Positions 49,490 to 57,988 of a stretch of 64,000 nt of DNA are shown one piece after another. The DNA comes from Saccharopolyspora galaxeae. Its GTDB lineage: Bacteria > Actinomycetota > Actinomycetes > Mycobacteriales > Pseudonocardiaceae. Under the pieces are notes generated by a model, which worked only from the letters and a program-made list of their open reading frames with translations, had not been told where the DNA came from and ran no database searches. Each line of letters opens with the position of its first letter. Positions within the stretch are counted from its first letter, which is position 1. Both the position numbers and the translations under genes were made by a program. The DNA is taken from positions 62,001-126,000 of the forward strand of contig NZ_JADDUE010000003.1 in NCBI RefSeq assembly GCF_016526145.1, written 5' to 3'.

Positions 49490-49521
49490 GAGGTTCCGCT
49501 ACCTGACCCACTGCGCAAGCC
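49490..49521. repeat. Dispersed repeat, copy 2
   Basis: This 32-base sequence beginning GAGGTTCCGCTACC matches 30351-30382 with three differences. It lies in the 340-base gap 49296-49635 between the cyanase start and the glycosyltransferase fusion, which otherwise shows no gene. Confidence 0.6.
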
Positions 49522-49635
49522 AAATTCGGAGGCACTCCACAGGCGCGGTTCGTCCCGTTCGGCTCCACCCGGCCGAGGCGGCGGGTCGCCGCTAGCCTGC
49601 GAAAGCACGAGCCGTTCTCGGAAGGAGCTCGCCTC

Positions 49636-52014
49636 GTGACTGAGCCGCGCCGCCTGCTGCTGGTCAGCGCCACCATCGGGGAAGGGCACAACGCCACCGC
49701 GCGAGCCGTCGAGGAGGCCGCCCGGCGATCGTGGCCGGGCTGCGAGGTGTCCTGGCTCGACGCACTGCGGGCGATGGGGCCTTGGGTGCCGCGAACGTTC
49801 GGCCGGATCTACGTGACCAACGTGCAGTCCACGCCATGGCTCTACGACTTCTTCTACGCCGCGCTGTGGCGGCAACGCTGGTTCGCCAACGGCTGCCGCC
49901 GCTTCGTCGGTGCCTGGGCGGGCCGCAGGCTGCGCCCGCTGCTGGCCGACGAACACCCGGACCTGATCGTGTCCACCTACCCCATGGGCACCGCCGGTCT
50001 GGCCTGGTTGCGCGCCCGCGGCGAACTGCGGACTCCGGTCGCGGCAGTCATCTCCGACTTCGCCCCGCACCCGTTCTGGGTCTACTCCGCGATCGACCGG
50101 CACTACGCCATGAGCGAGGTCAGCGCAGGGGCCGCCGATCTCGCCGAACCGGCGGCGGTCAACACCGTCAGCGCACCGCCCGTCGTCGCCGCGTTCCACC
50201 CGCGGGACAAGGCCGAAGCACGCCGCGCCTGCGGTCTCCCGCAGGCCGGTTTCGTGGTGCTGATCTCGTGCGGCTCACTGGGTTTCGGCTCCGTCGACCG
50301 CGCCGTCGAGGCAGCGCTGCGCGCCGGGACCGATCAGGTCGTGGTCGTGTGCGGGCACAACGACACCTTGCGCGAGCGGTTGCTGCGCCGTGCCGAGCGC
50401 GACTCCCGGATCGACCCGCTGGGCTGGGTCGACGACATGGCCACGCGCACCGCGGCGGCCGACGTCGTGGTGACCAATGCCGGGGGCGCCACCGCGCTGG
50501 AAGCACTCGCCTGCGCCCGCCCGGTCCTCATGTTCGAACCCATCGCCGGGCACGGCCGCGCCAACGCCGAGCTGATGGAACGCGCCGGTCTGGCCGAACT
50601 CTGCGACGACGAGCCCGCGCTGGCGCAGGCGCTGCACCGGCTCGCCACCGAGCCCGGCGAGCTGCACAACGCCGAGCAGCGGATGCTCCGGCACCTGCGG
50701 GACACCGGCGAGTTCGCCGACCAGGTGGCCGATATGGCGAACCTGGATCCCGCCGTGCCCGAGCGGATGCGCGCTCAGGACACGTTCTTCGTGCACGTCA
50801 CGACCCCGCAGGTTGCACAGCAGACCGGCGCCGTGTTGTCGCTGCGCGGACCGGCGGCCGGCGCGGAATGGGGCGCCGAGCTCGCCGCGCGGGTCAGCGA
50901 ACGGATCGCCGCCCGTGCGCCCGAACTGCCGATGGTCAGCAAGCGGCTGGTCACCCGCCGACACCGCGAACCGCACTGGGTGCCGGTCCGGCGACTCGCA
51001 CCTGAGCAGCACCTGCGGCGGATCACGCTCGGCGAGCACGACGATCAGGAGTCCGCGGAGCGCGAGTTCTTCAGCACGCCGTTGCCCACCGACCGCCCAC
51101 CATGGGAGATGGCCGTGCTGCACCGGCCCGGCTCCGGCGACTCGGCGCTGCTGGTGAAGATGCACCACTCGCTCGGCGACGGGTTGGTGATGACCTCGAC
51201 GCTGCTGCGGCTGCTGTGCGACGAGGTCCCCGATCTGCCGGAGCAGTCCCGGCCCGCGATTCCACGCCTGCGGTACGTCACGGCGGTGTTGCGCGGCATG
51301 CTGAGCCTGGTCACCGCAGGCCCGGCCCCGCGCGGCGGCCTCGGCGGACGCAGCACCGGAGCACGCCGCTTCGCCTGGAAAGAGCTCGACGCCGCCGAGG
51401 TCGAGGCCGAAGCCCGCGCGAACGGCGTATCCCGCAGCGCGTTGCTGCTCGGCATGGTGGCCGAAGCGCTGCACCGCTTGGACGAGAACAACACACACCA
51501 GCGGAACTTCCGCACCATGGTGCCCAGGAAGGCCCGTCCCGGCACCGAAGACTTCGGCAACCACGCGGTCGCGGTGACCGTCGACCTGCCCATCGGCCCC
51601 ATGTCCCCGCGGCGACGGCTCGCCGAAGTCGCCGCCCGGCTCGACCGCGCGCAGCACCGCGGGCAGCCGCAGGCCAGCGAAGCCGTGTTGCGGGGTCTGC
51701 GCCTGCTGCCCGCTCCGCTGCACCGCTGGGTCTGCCGCAGGATCTACGGACGCAACTTCTTCCAGGCGATCGTCTCGATCATGCCGGGGCACCGGACGCC
51801 GGTGCACATCGCCGGAGCGCTGCTGCGCACCGTGTACCCGGTCTTGCCGCTGGCCGATGGCATGGCGCTGGCGATCGGGACCATCGGGTGGGGAAGAACC
51901 GTCGGAGTCGCGCTCACCACCGACGCGGCGCTGCTGCCCGACGTGGACAAGCTCGCCGACCAGCTCCCGAGCGCCTTCGCCGCACTGCGGCTCGGCGCGC
52001 AGGAGGGCGCGTGA
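49636..52014 (+). CDS. Fusion of MGDG-synthase-like glycosyltransferase and WS/DGAT acyltransferase
   Basis: Protein of 792 residues in two domains. Residues 1 to about 370 are a GT-B glycosyltransferase like MGDG synthase/MurG: LLLVSATIGEGHNATARAVEEAAR (GEGH at 15-18), VAAVISDFAPHPFW, and a GT28 donor site NAGGATALEALACARPVLMFEPIAGHGRANAELM from residue 281. Residues about 380-792 are a wax-ester synthase/DGAT-type acyltransferase with catalytic HHSLGDG (His510, His511, Asp515), plus NHAVAVTVDLPIGPMSPRRRLAEVAARL. It would glycosylate a lipid and then acylate it. GTG 49636 has GGAAGGAG upstream. It heads an operon with a DMT transporter and an SDR, coupled by GTGA and ATGA overlaps. Confidence 0.9.
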   Translation: MTEPRRLLLVSATIGEGHNATARAVEEAARRSWPGCEVSWLDALRAMGPWVPRTFGRIYVTNVQSTPWLYDFFYAALWRQRWFANGCRRFVGAWAGRRLRPLLADEHPDLIVSTYPMGTAGLAWLRARGELRTPVAAVISDFAPHPFWVYSAIDRHYAMSEVSAGAADLAEPAAVNTVSAPPVVAAFHPRDKAEARRACGLPQAGFVVLISCGSLGFGSVDRAVEAALRAGTDQVVVVCGHNDTLRERLLRRAERDSRIDPLGWVDDMATRTAAADVVVTNAGGATALEALACARPVLMFEPIAGHGRANAELMERAGLAELCDDEPALAQALHRLATEPGELHNAEQRMLRHLRDTGEFADQVADMANLDPAVPERMRAQDTFFVHVTTPQVAQQTGAVLSLRGPAAGAEWGAELAARVSERIAARAPELPMVSKRLVTRRHREPHWVPVRRLAPEQHLRRITLGEHDDQESAEREFFSTPLPTDRPPWEMAVLHRPGSGDSALLVKMHHSLGDGLVMTSTLLRLLCDEVPDLPEQSRPAIPRLRYVTAVLRGMLSLVTAGPAPRGGLGGRSTGARRFAWKELDAAEVEAEARANGVSRSALLLGMVAEALHRLDENNTHQRNFRTMVPRKARPGTEDFGNHAVAVTVDLPIGPMSPRRRLAEVAARLDRAQHRGQPQASEAVLRGLRLLPAPLHRWVCRRIYGRNFFQAIVSIMPGHRTPVHIAGALLRTVYPVLPLADGMALAIGTIGWGRTVGVALTTDAALLPDVDKLADQLPSAFAALRLGAQEGA

Positions 52015-52913
52015 CCTCCACCGGGAGCCAGTTGTTCATCGCGGTGCCCGCCGCGCTGGCGGGCGCCGCCGGGTTCGGGCTGGCCAGCGCCGTGCAGCAA
52101 CGCGCGACCAAGCAGGTGCCCACCACCCGCACGCTGGATCCCCGGCTGCTGTGGCAACTGGTGCGCAAACCGATCTGGCTGCTGAGCATCGGCACCGTGA
52201 TCGTCGGGCTGTCCTTGCAGGTCGTGGCGCTCGCGTTCGGTCCGCTGGTGCTGGTGCAGCCGCTGCTGGTCACCGCGGTGCTGTTCGGCGCGGTCTTCGC
52301 GGCCTGGATGGCGCACCGCCGGTTGGACCGGGTCCTGGTGCTCGGCGCGCTCGCGGTCGCCGTCGGGTTGGCGGTGTTCCTGCTGCTGGCGCGGCCGAGC
52401 GGGCAAGGTGAGGGGTTCACCGGCTCCGGAGTGTTCCCGCTCGCGGCGGTGCTGGTGCTGATCGTGCTGGGTTGCCTGCTCGCCGCCGGGCGGTTCCGCG
52501 GTGAGCTCCGGGTGCTGGCGCTGGCCCTGGCGACAGGCGTGCTCTACGGCGTCACCGCCGGATTGATCAAGGTCGTGGCCGGGCAGATCCGGCAGGGCGG
52601 CCTCGCCGAACCGTTCGGCCACCCCACCCTCTACGTCGTGTGCGCGCTGGGGCCGGTGGGGTTCCTGCTCAGCCAGAACACCTTCCAGCAGGGCCGGTTC
52701 ATCTCCCCGGCACTGGCGGTGATCACCGCGGTCGATCCGCTGGTGGGCATCGCGATCGGGGTGAACTGGCTCGGCGAGCGGGTCGTGGCGAGCCCGTACG
52801 CACTGGCAGGTGAAGTGCTCGCGGCGGTGCTGCTGCTGGTCGGCATCTGGGTGCTGACCCGGCGCGGCGAGCACCTGCGCCGGATCGCGGCCCGGAATTC
52901 CGGGTCCGGATGA
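52011..52913 (+). CDS. DMT-family multi-pass membrane protein
   Basis: Protein of 300 residues with about nine or ten hydrophobic helices (e.g. FIAVPAALAGAAGFGLASAVQQRATKQ, WLLSIGTVIVGLSLQVVALAFGPLVLVQPLLVTAVLFGAVFAAWM, VIVLGCLLAAGRFRGELRVLALALATGVLYGVTAGLIK). The SAVQQRATKQ and GPLVLVQPLLVTAVLF segments resemble the DMT/EamA group of actinobacterial transporters. GTG 52011 overlaps the stop of the glycosyltransferase fusion, and its own stop overlaps the next ATG. It may flip or export the glycolipid made by the fusion protein; this is inferred from position. Confidence 0.82.
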   Translation: MTSTGSQLFIAVPAALAGAAGFGLASAVQQRATKQVPTTRTLDPRLLWQLVRKPIWLLSIGTVIVGLSLQVVALAFGPLVLVQPLLVTAVLFGAVFAAWMAHRRLDRVLVLGALAVAVGLAVFLLLARPSGQGEGFTGSGVFPLAAVLVLIVLGCLLAAGRFRGELRVLALALATGVLYGVTAGLIKVVAGQIRQGGLAEPFGHPTLYVVCALGPVGFLLSQNTFQQGRFISPALAVITAVDPLVGIAIGVNWLGERVVASPYALAGEVLAAVLLLVGIWVLTRRGEHLRRIAARNSGSG

Positions 52914-53629
52914 GGTGGCCTCCGCGGCGCGCCCTGATCACCGGGGGTTCCTCGGGCATCGGAGCGGCGCTGGCGATCGAGCTGGCCGCCGCCGGGTGCG
53001 AGCCGCTGCTGGTGGGGCGCGACGCCGACCGGCTCGGCGCGCTGGCGCGCCGCACCGGTGGCCGCCCGCTGCGCGCCGACCTGACCGTTCGGGACGAGCT
53101 GGCCCGGGTCGCCGATGCGGCCGCCGGAGTCGAGCTGCTGATCAACAACGCCGGGGCGGGCTGGCATGGCCCGCTGGGCGCGATGACCGCCGGGCAGGTC
53201 AGCGACCTGGTAGCGCTGAACCTGACCGCTCCGATGGAGCTGACCAGGGCCGCGATGCCGGAACTGAGCCATCGCGGCGGGCAGGTCGCGTTCGTCTCGT
53301 CCATCGCGGCCGTCGGCGTGCACCACGAGGCCGCCTACGCGGCGACGAAGGCCGGGCTGCGGGCGTTCGCCGACAGCATCCGCGCCGAGGGCGTGCCGGT
53401 CACCACCGTGCTGCCGGGCGCGGTGCGCACCGGCTTCTTCGACCGGCGCGGCGCGTACACCCGCCGGTTCCCGCGCCCGATCCCGCCGGATCAGGTGGCC
53501 CGCGTGCTGCTGACCGCCATCGAGCGGGAAACGCCGGAGGTGTTCGTGCCGTCCTGGCTGGGCCTGGCTTCGCGGGTGCGCGGCGCCCTGCCGGGAACCT
53601 TCCGCTTGCTCGCGCGCCGCTTCGGCTGA
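52910..53629 (+). CDS. Short-chain dehydrogenase/reductase
   Basis: SDR of 239 residues: RALITGGSSGIGAALAIELAAAGCEPLLVGRDADRL, LLINNAGAGWHGPLGAMT, VSSIAAVGVHHEAAYAATKAGLRAFADSIRAEGVPVTTVLPGAVRTGFF. The C-terminus has a helical tail (PSWLGLASRVRGALPGTFRLLARRFG) like that of membrane-associated lipid-active SDRs. ATG 52910 overlaps the transporter stop. It is the third gene of the glycolipid operon and may reduce a keto-lipid or oxidise a long-chain alcohol. Confidence 0.87.
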   Translation: MRWPPRRALITGGSSGIGAALAIELAAAGCEPLLVGRDADRLGALARRTGGRPLRADLTVRDELARVADAAAGVELLINNAGAGWHGPLGAMTAGQVSDLVALNLTAPMELTRAAMPELSHRGGQVAFVSSIAAVGVHHEAAYAATKAGLRAFADSIRAEGVPVTTVLPGAVRTGFFDRRGAYTRRFPRPIPPDQVARVLLTAIERETPEVFVPSWLGLASRVRGALPGTFRLLARRFG

Positions 53630-53637
53630 AGCGCGAA

Positions 53638-53667
53638 AACGGCACCGCCCCGCGGGACGGTGCCGTT
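53638..53667. terminator. Bidirectional terminator
   Basis: AACGGCACCG (53638-53647) and CGGTGCCGTT (53658-53667) form a perfect 10-bp stem with a 10-base loop, flanked by A-rich and T-containing ends, between the convergent SDR and VC0807-like genes. Confidence 0.8.
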
Positions 53668-53680
53668 CGTCGACGAAGGC

Positions 53681-54340
53681 TCAGGCGGGCACGGCCTTGC
53701 GGGAGAAGCGCAAGGTGATCCCCTCGCCGTGCAGCTCCCGGCGCAGCCACCACACCGACGCCACCGCGGCCACCGCCACGAGGCTGAACGAGCCCGCCGT
53801 GCTGGCCAGCAGGAAGTGCCCGATCGTCGCCTGCGCCAGCGCCCACAGCGTGGTGAACCCGTTGATCGTGAACACCAGCGCCCACAGCAGCGACACCCGC
53901 CGGAAGAACCTCTGCACCCGCGCGTTGCCGATCAGCGACGGTGGAAGCACGCAGAAGTCGTCGGCGAGCTTGGCGATCAACGTCCGCTCGAACAGCAGCG
54001 AACCCAGGAACAACAACGCCACGAAGAAGTTCTGCAAGCTCGGTTCCAGGAAGTACAGGAATGAGCTGCCGGTCGCGAACCCGACGACGGTGCGGACCAC
54101 CAGGATCCCGGTGGTCAGCAGCAGCACCATCGGGATCTTCACCCGCAATACCGCTCGCACCGCGACGGCGCCCACTCCCCAGACGAGCGCGGCGATGAGA
54201 CCGCCGGTCAGGCCGGTGAGGTTGAACAGGACATAGAACAGCGCAAGCGGCGCGATCACCGTCTCGCCGAGGTGTTTGGCCGCGTGCCAGAGGTGCGCGG
54301 AAAGCGCGTCGAGGTGAATCACCTGCGAGGGCTTCTGCAT
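53681..54340 (-). CDS. VC0807-family multi-pass membrane protein
   Basis: Protein of 219 residues with six hydrophobic helices: APLALFYVLFNLTGLTGGLIAALVWGVGAVAVRAVL, IPMVLLLTTGILVVRTVVGFATGSSFLYFLEPSLQNFFVALLFLGSLLFERTLIAKLADDFCVLPPSL, then FRRVSLLWALVFTINGFTTLWALAQATIGHFLLASTAGSF. This pattern matches the VC0807/septation-protein-A-like family of unknown function. A basic C-terminal tail faces the cytosol. It is upstream of the hopanoid genes on the same strand but separated from hpnH by about 80 bases, so membership of that operon is uncertain. Confidence 0.75.
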   Translation of the reverse strand: MQKPSQVIHLDALSAHLWHAAKHLGETVIAPLALFYVLFNLTGLTGGLIAALVWGVGAVAVRAVLRVKIPMVLLLTTGILVVRTVVGFATGSSFLYFLEPSLQNFFVALLFLGSLLFERTLIAKLADDFCVLPPSLIGNARVQRFFRRVSLLWALVFTINGFTTLWALAQATIGHFLLASTAGSFSLVAVAAVASVWWLRRELHGEGITLRFSRKAVPA

Positions 54341-54423
54341 TCGTATCGGTCCGTACGTCGGGGGCCGTTGGCCCCTACCGTAACCAGCACGCCGGGACTA
54401 CCGACGAACAGGGGTGACTCACG

Positions 54424-55425
54424 TCACCCGCGCAGCGCCCGTATGGACTCGCGCAGTGAACCCATCGTGGCCATCACGGCCGTCGGCTCGTAGCCGCAGT
54501 GCGCCATGCAATTGGCGCAGCGCGAGTCGCGCCCGCGACCGTAAGCCTCCCAGTCCGTCTCCTCCAACAGCTCCCGGTAGCTCTGCGCGTAGCCGTCGGC
54601 CATCAGGTAGCAGGGCCGCTGCCAGCCATATAGCGAGTAGGACGGGATGGCCCACGCGGTGCAGCCGAAGTCGACCTTGCCCTCCAGGAAGTCCAGGAAC
54701 TTCGGCGAGTGGTTGAACCGCCACTTGCGGCGCCTGCCATCGGCGAAAACCTTCTTGAACAGCTCCCGGGTCTCGGTGACGCCGAGGAAGTGGTCCTGGT
54801 CCGGCGCCTTGTCGTAGGCGTAGGCGGGCGAGAGCATCATCTGGTCCACGTCGAGCTCGTTGTTGAGGTAGTCCAGCACCTCGATCACCGAGGACGGCGT
54901 GTCGGTGCTGAAGAACGTGCTGTTCGTGGTGATCCGGAACCCGCGCTGCTGCGCGTCCTTGATGTTGTCGACCGCTTGCGCGAACACGCCCTCCTTGCAC
55001 ACCGAGGCGTCGTGGCGCTCTTGCAGCCCGTCGACGTGCACCGCCCACGAGAAGTACGGGGACGGCGTGAACTTGTCGATCTTGCGCGGCATCAGCAGCG
55101 CGTTGGTGCACAGGTAGACGAACTTCTTGCGCTTGACCAGCTCGTCGACCAGCACCTCGATCTCGGGGTGCATCAGCGGCTCGCCGCCTGCGATGGAGAC
55201 CACCGGGGCACCGCATTCCTCGACCGCGGCCAGCGCCCGGTCGACCGGCATCCGCTGCTTGAGGACGCTCGCCGGGTGCTGGATCTTGCCGCACCCCGCG
55301 CAGGCGAGGTTGCAGGCGAACAACGGCTCCAGCTCCAGGGTGAGCGCGAACTTCTTCCGGCCCGCGAGCTTCTGCCGCACTAGGTAGGCGCCGACGCGAG
55401 CGGCCTGGCGCATCGGAATGCCCAT
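54424..55425 (-). CDS. hpnH: Hopanoid radical SAM protein HpnH (adenosylhopane synthase)
   Basis: Radical SAM enzyme of 333 residues. The iron-sulfur motif is ACNLACAGC (CxxxCxxC) in EPLFACNLACAGCGKIQHPASVL, followed by GGEPLMHPEIEVL and a C-terminal cysteine pattern DSRCANCMAHCGYEPTAVM of a SPASM-like extension (DUF3463). It adds the adenosyl radical to diploptene to form adenosylhopane, starting the extended side chain. ATG 55425 has GGAGGTGCA upstream. It follows hpnG and completes the hopanoid operon. Confidence 0.93.
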   Translation of the reverse strand: MGIPMRQAARVGAYLVRQKLAGRKKFALTLELEPLFACNLACAGCGKIQHPASVLKQRMPVDRALAAVEECGAPVVSIAGGEPLMHPEIEVLVDELVKRKKFVYLCTNALLMPRKIDKFTPSPYFSWAVHVDGLQERHDASVCKEGVFAQAVDNIKDAQQRGFRITTNSTFFSTDTPSSVIEVLDYLNNELDVDQMMLSPAYAYDKAPDQDHFLGVTETRELFKKVFADGRRRKWRFNHSPKFLDFLEGKVDFGCTAWAIPSYSLYGWQRPCYLMADGYAQSYRELLEETDWEAYGRGRDSRCANCMAHCGYEPTAVMATMGSLRESIRALRG

Positions 55426-55460
55426 GGCTGCACCTCCTGACTGCTTCTGGTGTTTGCGGA

Positions 55461-56063
55461 TCAGTCCCGGTGCGCCACCGCGGGCGCGCGTTCCGGGTCG
55501 GCCGCCCACTCCGCCACCGCGGGTGTGAGGCGGCGCAGCCGTAGCAGCGCCCGGCACGCGCGGTACGGCGTGCGCGGGCGCAGCAGCGGCTCGCTCGGGG
55601 TGTCCACGACCACGCGCACGACCGCGCGCAGTCCGCGTCCGGCCAGCCGGGCGAGCGCGGCCGATTCCATATCGACGGCCAGCGCGCCGGTAGCGGCCAG
55701 CGCCGACTTCTCGCCGCCGCCGACGATGTGGTCGGTCGTCGTGATCGGCCCGCGCCACACCGCGAATCCGGCGCGGTCGAGCCGAGCCGCCAACGATCCC
55801 GCGTCCGGCAGGGTCGTGCTGCCGTGCGCATCCCGGACCTCGTCGGCGACGACCACACCGCCGCTGGGTACTTCACCCAGCCCGCCCGCGAGACCGACTA
55901 CGGCCAGCGCGCCGCAGCCGGCCACCGCGTCGGCGTTGCGGCGCCGGGAGCTCCGGCGCGGCCCGAGCCCGGTGCGCAGCACGCGCGCCCGGTCGCACGC
56001 GCCGCGCAATGCCACGGCTTCGGTTCGCAGCGCAGCGCAGATCAGCAGCCGATCACCGCTCAC
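55461..56063 (-). CDS. hpnG: Hopanoid-associated phosphorylase HpnG
   Basis: Purine-nucleoside-phosphorylase-like protein of 200 residues: LLICAALRTEAVALRG, AVVGLAGGLGEVPSGGVVVADEVRDAHG, TTTDHIVGGGEKSALAATGALAVDMESAALARLA with the DMES motif of nucleosidases. HpnG removes adenine from adenosylhopane to give ribosylhopane. GTG 56063 overlaps the shc stop (GTGA). It lies between squalene-hopene cyclase and HpnH. Confidence 0.9.
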   Translation of the reverse strand: MSGDRLLICAALRTEAVALRGACDRARVLRTGLGPRRSSRRRNADAVAGCGALAVVGLAGGLGEVPSGGVVVADEVRDAHGSTTLPDAGSLAARLDRAGFAVWRGPITTTDHIVGGGEKSALAATGALAVDMESAALARLAGRGLRAVVRVVVDTPSEPLLRPRTPYRACRALLRLRRLTPAVAEWAADPERAPAVAHRD

Positions 56064-57988
56064 CGGTTCACCGCCTGCTCGTAGCGGCCGAGCGCGGTCA
56101 GCGGGAAGATCAGCCGGTACAGGTGGTAGTTGATGAAGAAGTCGCCCGGGAATCCGGTTCCGGTGAACTGCGGCTCGTCCCAGGTGCCGTCCGCGCGCTG
56201 GCTCGTGGCCAGGTATTCCACGCCGTTGCGCACCGCTTCGCTGGCGTGCCTGCCCAGCGCCAGCAACGCCATCAGCGCCCATCCGGTCTGCGAGGCGGTC
56301 GAGGTGCCCACCCCGATCCACCGCGCATCGGTGTAGGAACGCATGTCCTCTCCCCAGCCGCCGTCGGCGTTCTGGTGCTCCTCCAGCCAATCCGCCGCCC
56401 GCCGCAGCGCCGGGTGGTTGGCGGGCACCCCGGCGGCGACCAGCGCGGGCACGACCGCGCCCGTGCCGTAAACGTGGTTGGCGCCCCAGCGGCCGAACCA
56501 CGAGCCGCCGCGCTCCTGGTTCGCCAGCAGCCACCGCACGCCCGCGCGCACCGCGGGATCCTCGCGGTCGGCGAGCAAGCTCATCGCTTCCACGACGTGC
56601 GCGGTGACGTCCGCTGAGGGCGGGTCGATCACTTCCCCGAAGTCGCAGAACGGCAGCCGGGTAGCAAGCCTGCTGGTGTTGTCCGCGTCGAACGCTGCCC
56701 AGCCACCGTCTCGGGACTGCATGCCGCGCATCCAGGCCAGCCCGCGTTCGATGGCCGCGTGCACCTCCTGCGGTCTGCCGTGCTCGACCCGGTTGAGCGC
56801 GAGCACCGCTTCGGCGGTGTCGTCGATGTCGGGATAGCCGTCGTTGTCGAACTCGAACGCCCACCCGCTCGGAGCGAGCCCGGGCCTGCGCACCGCCCAG
56901 TCACCGGGCACCCGGATCTCCTCGCGCAACAGGTAATCGGTCGCGCACCGCAGCGACGGGTGGTCGGCGGGCAAACCGGCGTCGTGCAGCGCCTGCACGG
57001 TCAGCACGGTGTCCCACACCGGTGATTGGCACGCCTCCATCCGGCGGCTCGTGCCCTGCGGAGTGCGTTCCCGGATGAGGAAGCCCTCCAACCCGGCCAA
57101 GCCCTCCCGCAGCACCGGGTGTTCCAGCGGGTAGTCGAGCAGGTGCAGCGCCAGCAGCGAGTACACCCAAGGGGGCTGGATGCCGCCCCACGAGCCGTCG
57201 GCCTCCTGCCGGGCGATGATCCACTCCGCAGCGAGTCGCATCGCGTGCCGCCGCACCGTCTTCAGCGGGTACCGCTGATACCGGTGCAACACCGCGTCGA
57301 GCGCGCGGAACGCCCGGTCCCAAGGGTCGGAGGAGCGCTGCGGCGTCCGCCCGGAGCGCAGCTCGCGCACGCTCACCCCGAGTTCCCTCCGGGGTGCAAG
57401 CGTGCACACGATGGTCAGCGGCACGACGGTCTGGCGCGCCCAGCAACCCCAGTTCGCCAGGTTGAGCGGCGCCCACTTCGGCAGCAGCACGACTTCCGGC
57501 GGCATCGCGGGCAGCTCGTCCCACGACCATTCGCCGAACAGCGCCAGCCAGATCCGGGTGAACACGCGGGTCGATTCGAGGCCGCCGTGCGCCAGGATCC
57601 AGGCTCGCGCGAGGGTCATGTGCGGGGCTTCGACGTCGTCGCCTGCGAGTTTGAGCGCGACGTACGCCTCGACCGTGGTGGAGAGGTCGCCGGGCCCGCC
57701 GTGGAAGTTCGCCCAGGTGCCGTCTTCGCGCTGCTGCGAACGGATCCAGCGCGCCGCCTGCGCGGTCTCCTCCGGCGTGCGGATGCCGAGGAACTGGCGC
57801 ATCAGCAGATCCTCGACGTCCATGGTCACGTTCGTCGCCAACTCCCCCTTCCACCAGCCGTCGGTGTGCTGCAACGACAAGAGGTGATCCCGGGCGGCGA
57901 GCAGCGCGCCGTGCGCCCTGGCGCCTACCGCGGGCAGGTCCGGCTGGGTCTGCTGCTGCTGGGATCGGGTCAGTTGGTCGGTCACCAT
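56060..57988 (-). CDS. shc: Squalene-hopene cyclase
   Basis: Protein of 642 residues, the usual length. The catalytic DxDD motif is YPDIDDTAEAV (Asp387, Asp389, Asp390), and multiple QW repeats occur (e.g. QEADGSWGGIQPPWVYS, QERGGSWFGRWG, QNADGGWGEDM, QRADGTWDEPQFTGTGFPGDFFINYHLY). It protonates squalene to form the pentacyclic hopene/hopanol, acting on the inner face of the membrane. ATG 57988 has CGGAGG upstream, and the gene start overlaps the stop of the prenyl synthase gene. Confidence 0.95.
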   Translation of the reverse strand: MVTDQLTRSQQQQTQPDLPAVGARAHGALLAARDHLLSLQHTDGWWKGELATNVTMDVEDLLMRQFLGIRTPEETAQAARWIRSQQREDGTWANFHGGPGDLSTTVEAYVALKLAGDDVEAPHMTLARAWILAHGGLESTRVFTRIWLALFGEWSWDELPAMPPEVVLLPKWAPLNLANWGCWARQTVVPLTIVCTLAPRRELGVSVRELRSGRTPQRSSDPWDRAFRALDAVLHRYQRYPLKTVRRHAMRLAAEWIIARQEADGSWGGIQPPWVYSLLALHLLDYPLEHPVLREGLAGLEGFLIRERTPQGTSRRMEACQSPVWDTVLTVQALHDAGLPADHPSLRCATDYLLREEIRVPGDWAVRRPGLAPSGWAFEFDNDGYPDIDDTAEAVLALNRVEHGRPQEVHAAIERGLAWMRGMQSRDGGWAAFDADNTSRLATRLPFCDFGEVIDPPSADVTAHVVEAMSLLADREDPAVRAGVRWLLANQERGGSWFGRWGANHVYGTGAVVPALVAAGVPANHPALRRAADWLEEHQNADGGWGEDMRSYTDARWIGVGTSTASQTGWALMALLALGRHASEAVRNGVEYLATSQRADGTWDEPQFTGTGFPGDFFINYHLYRLIFPLTALGRYEQAVNR

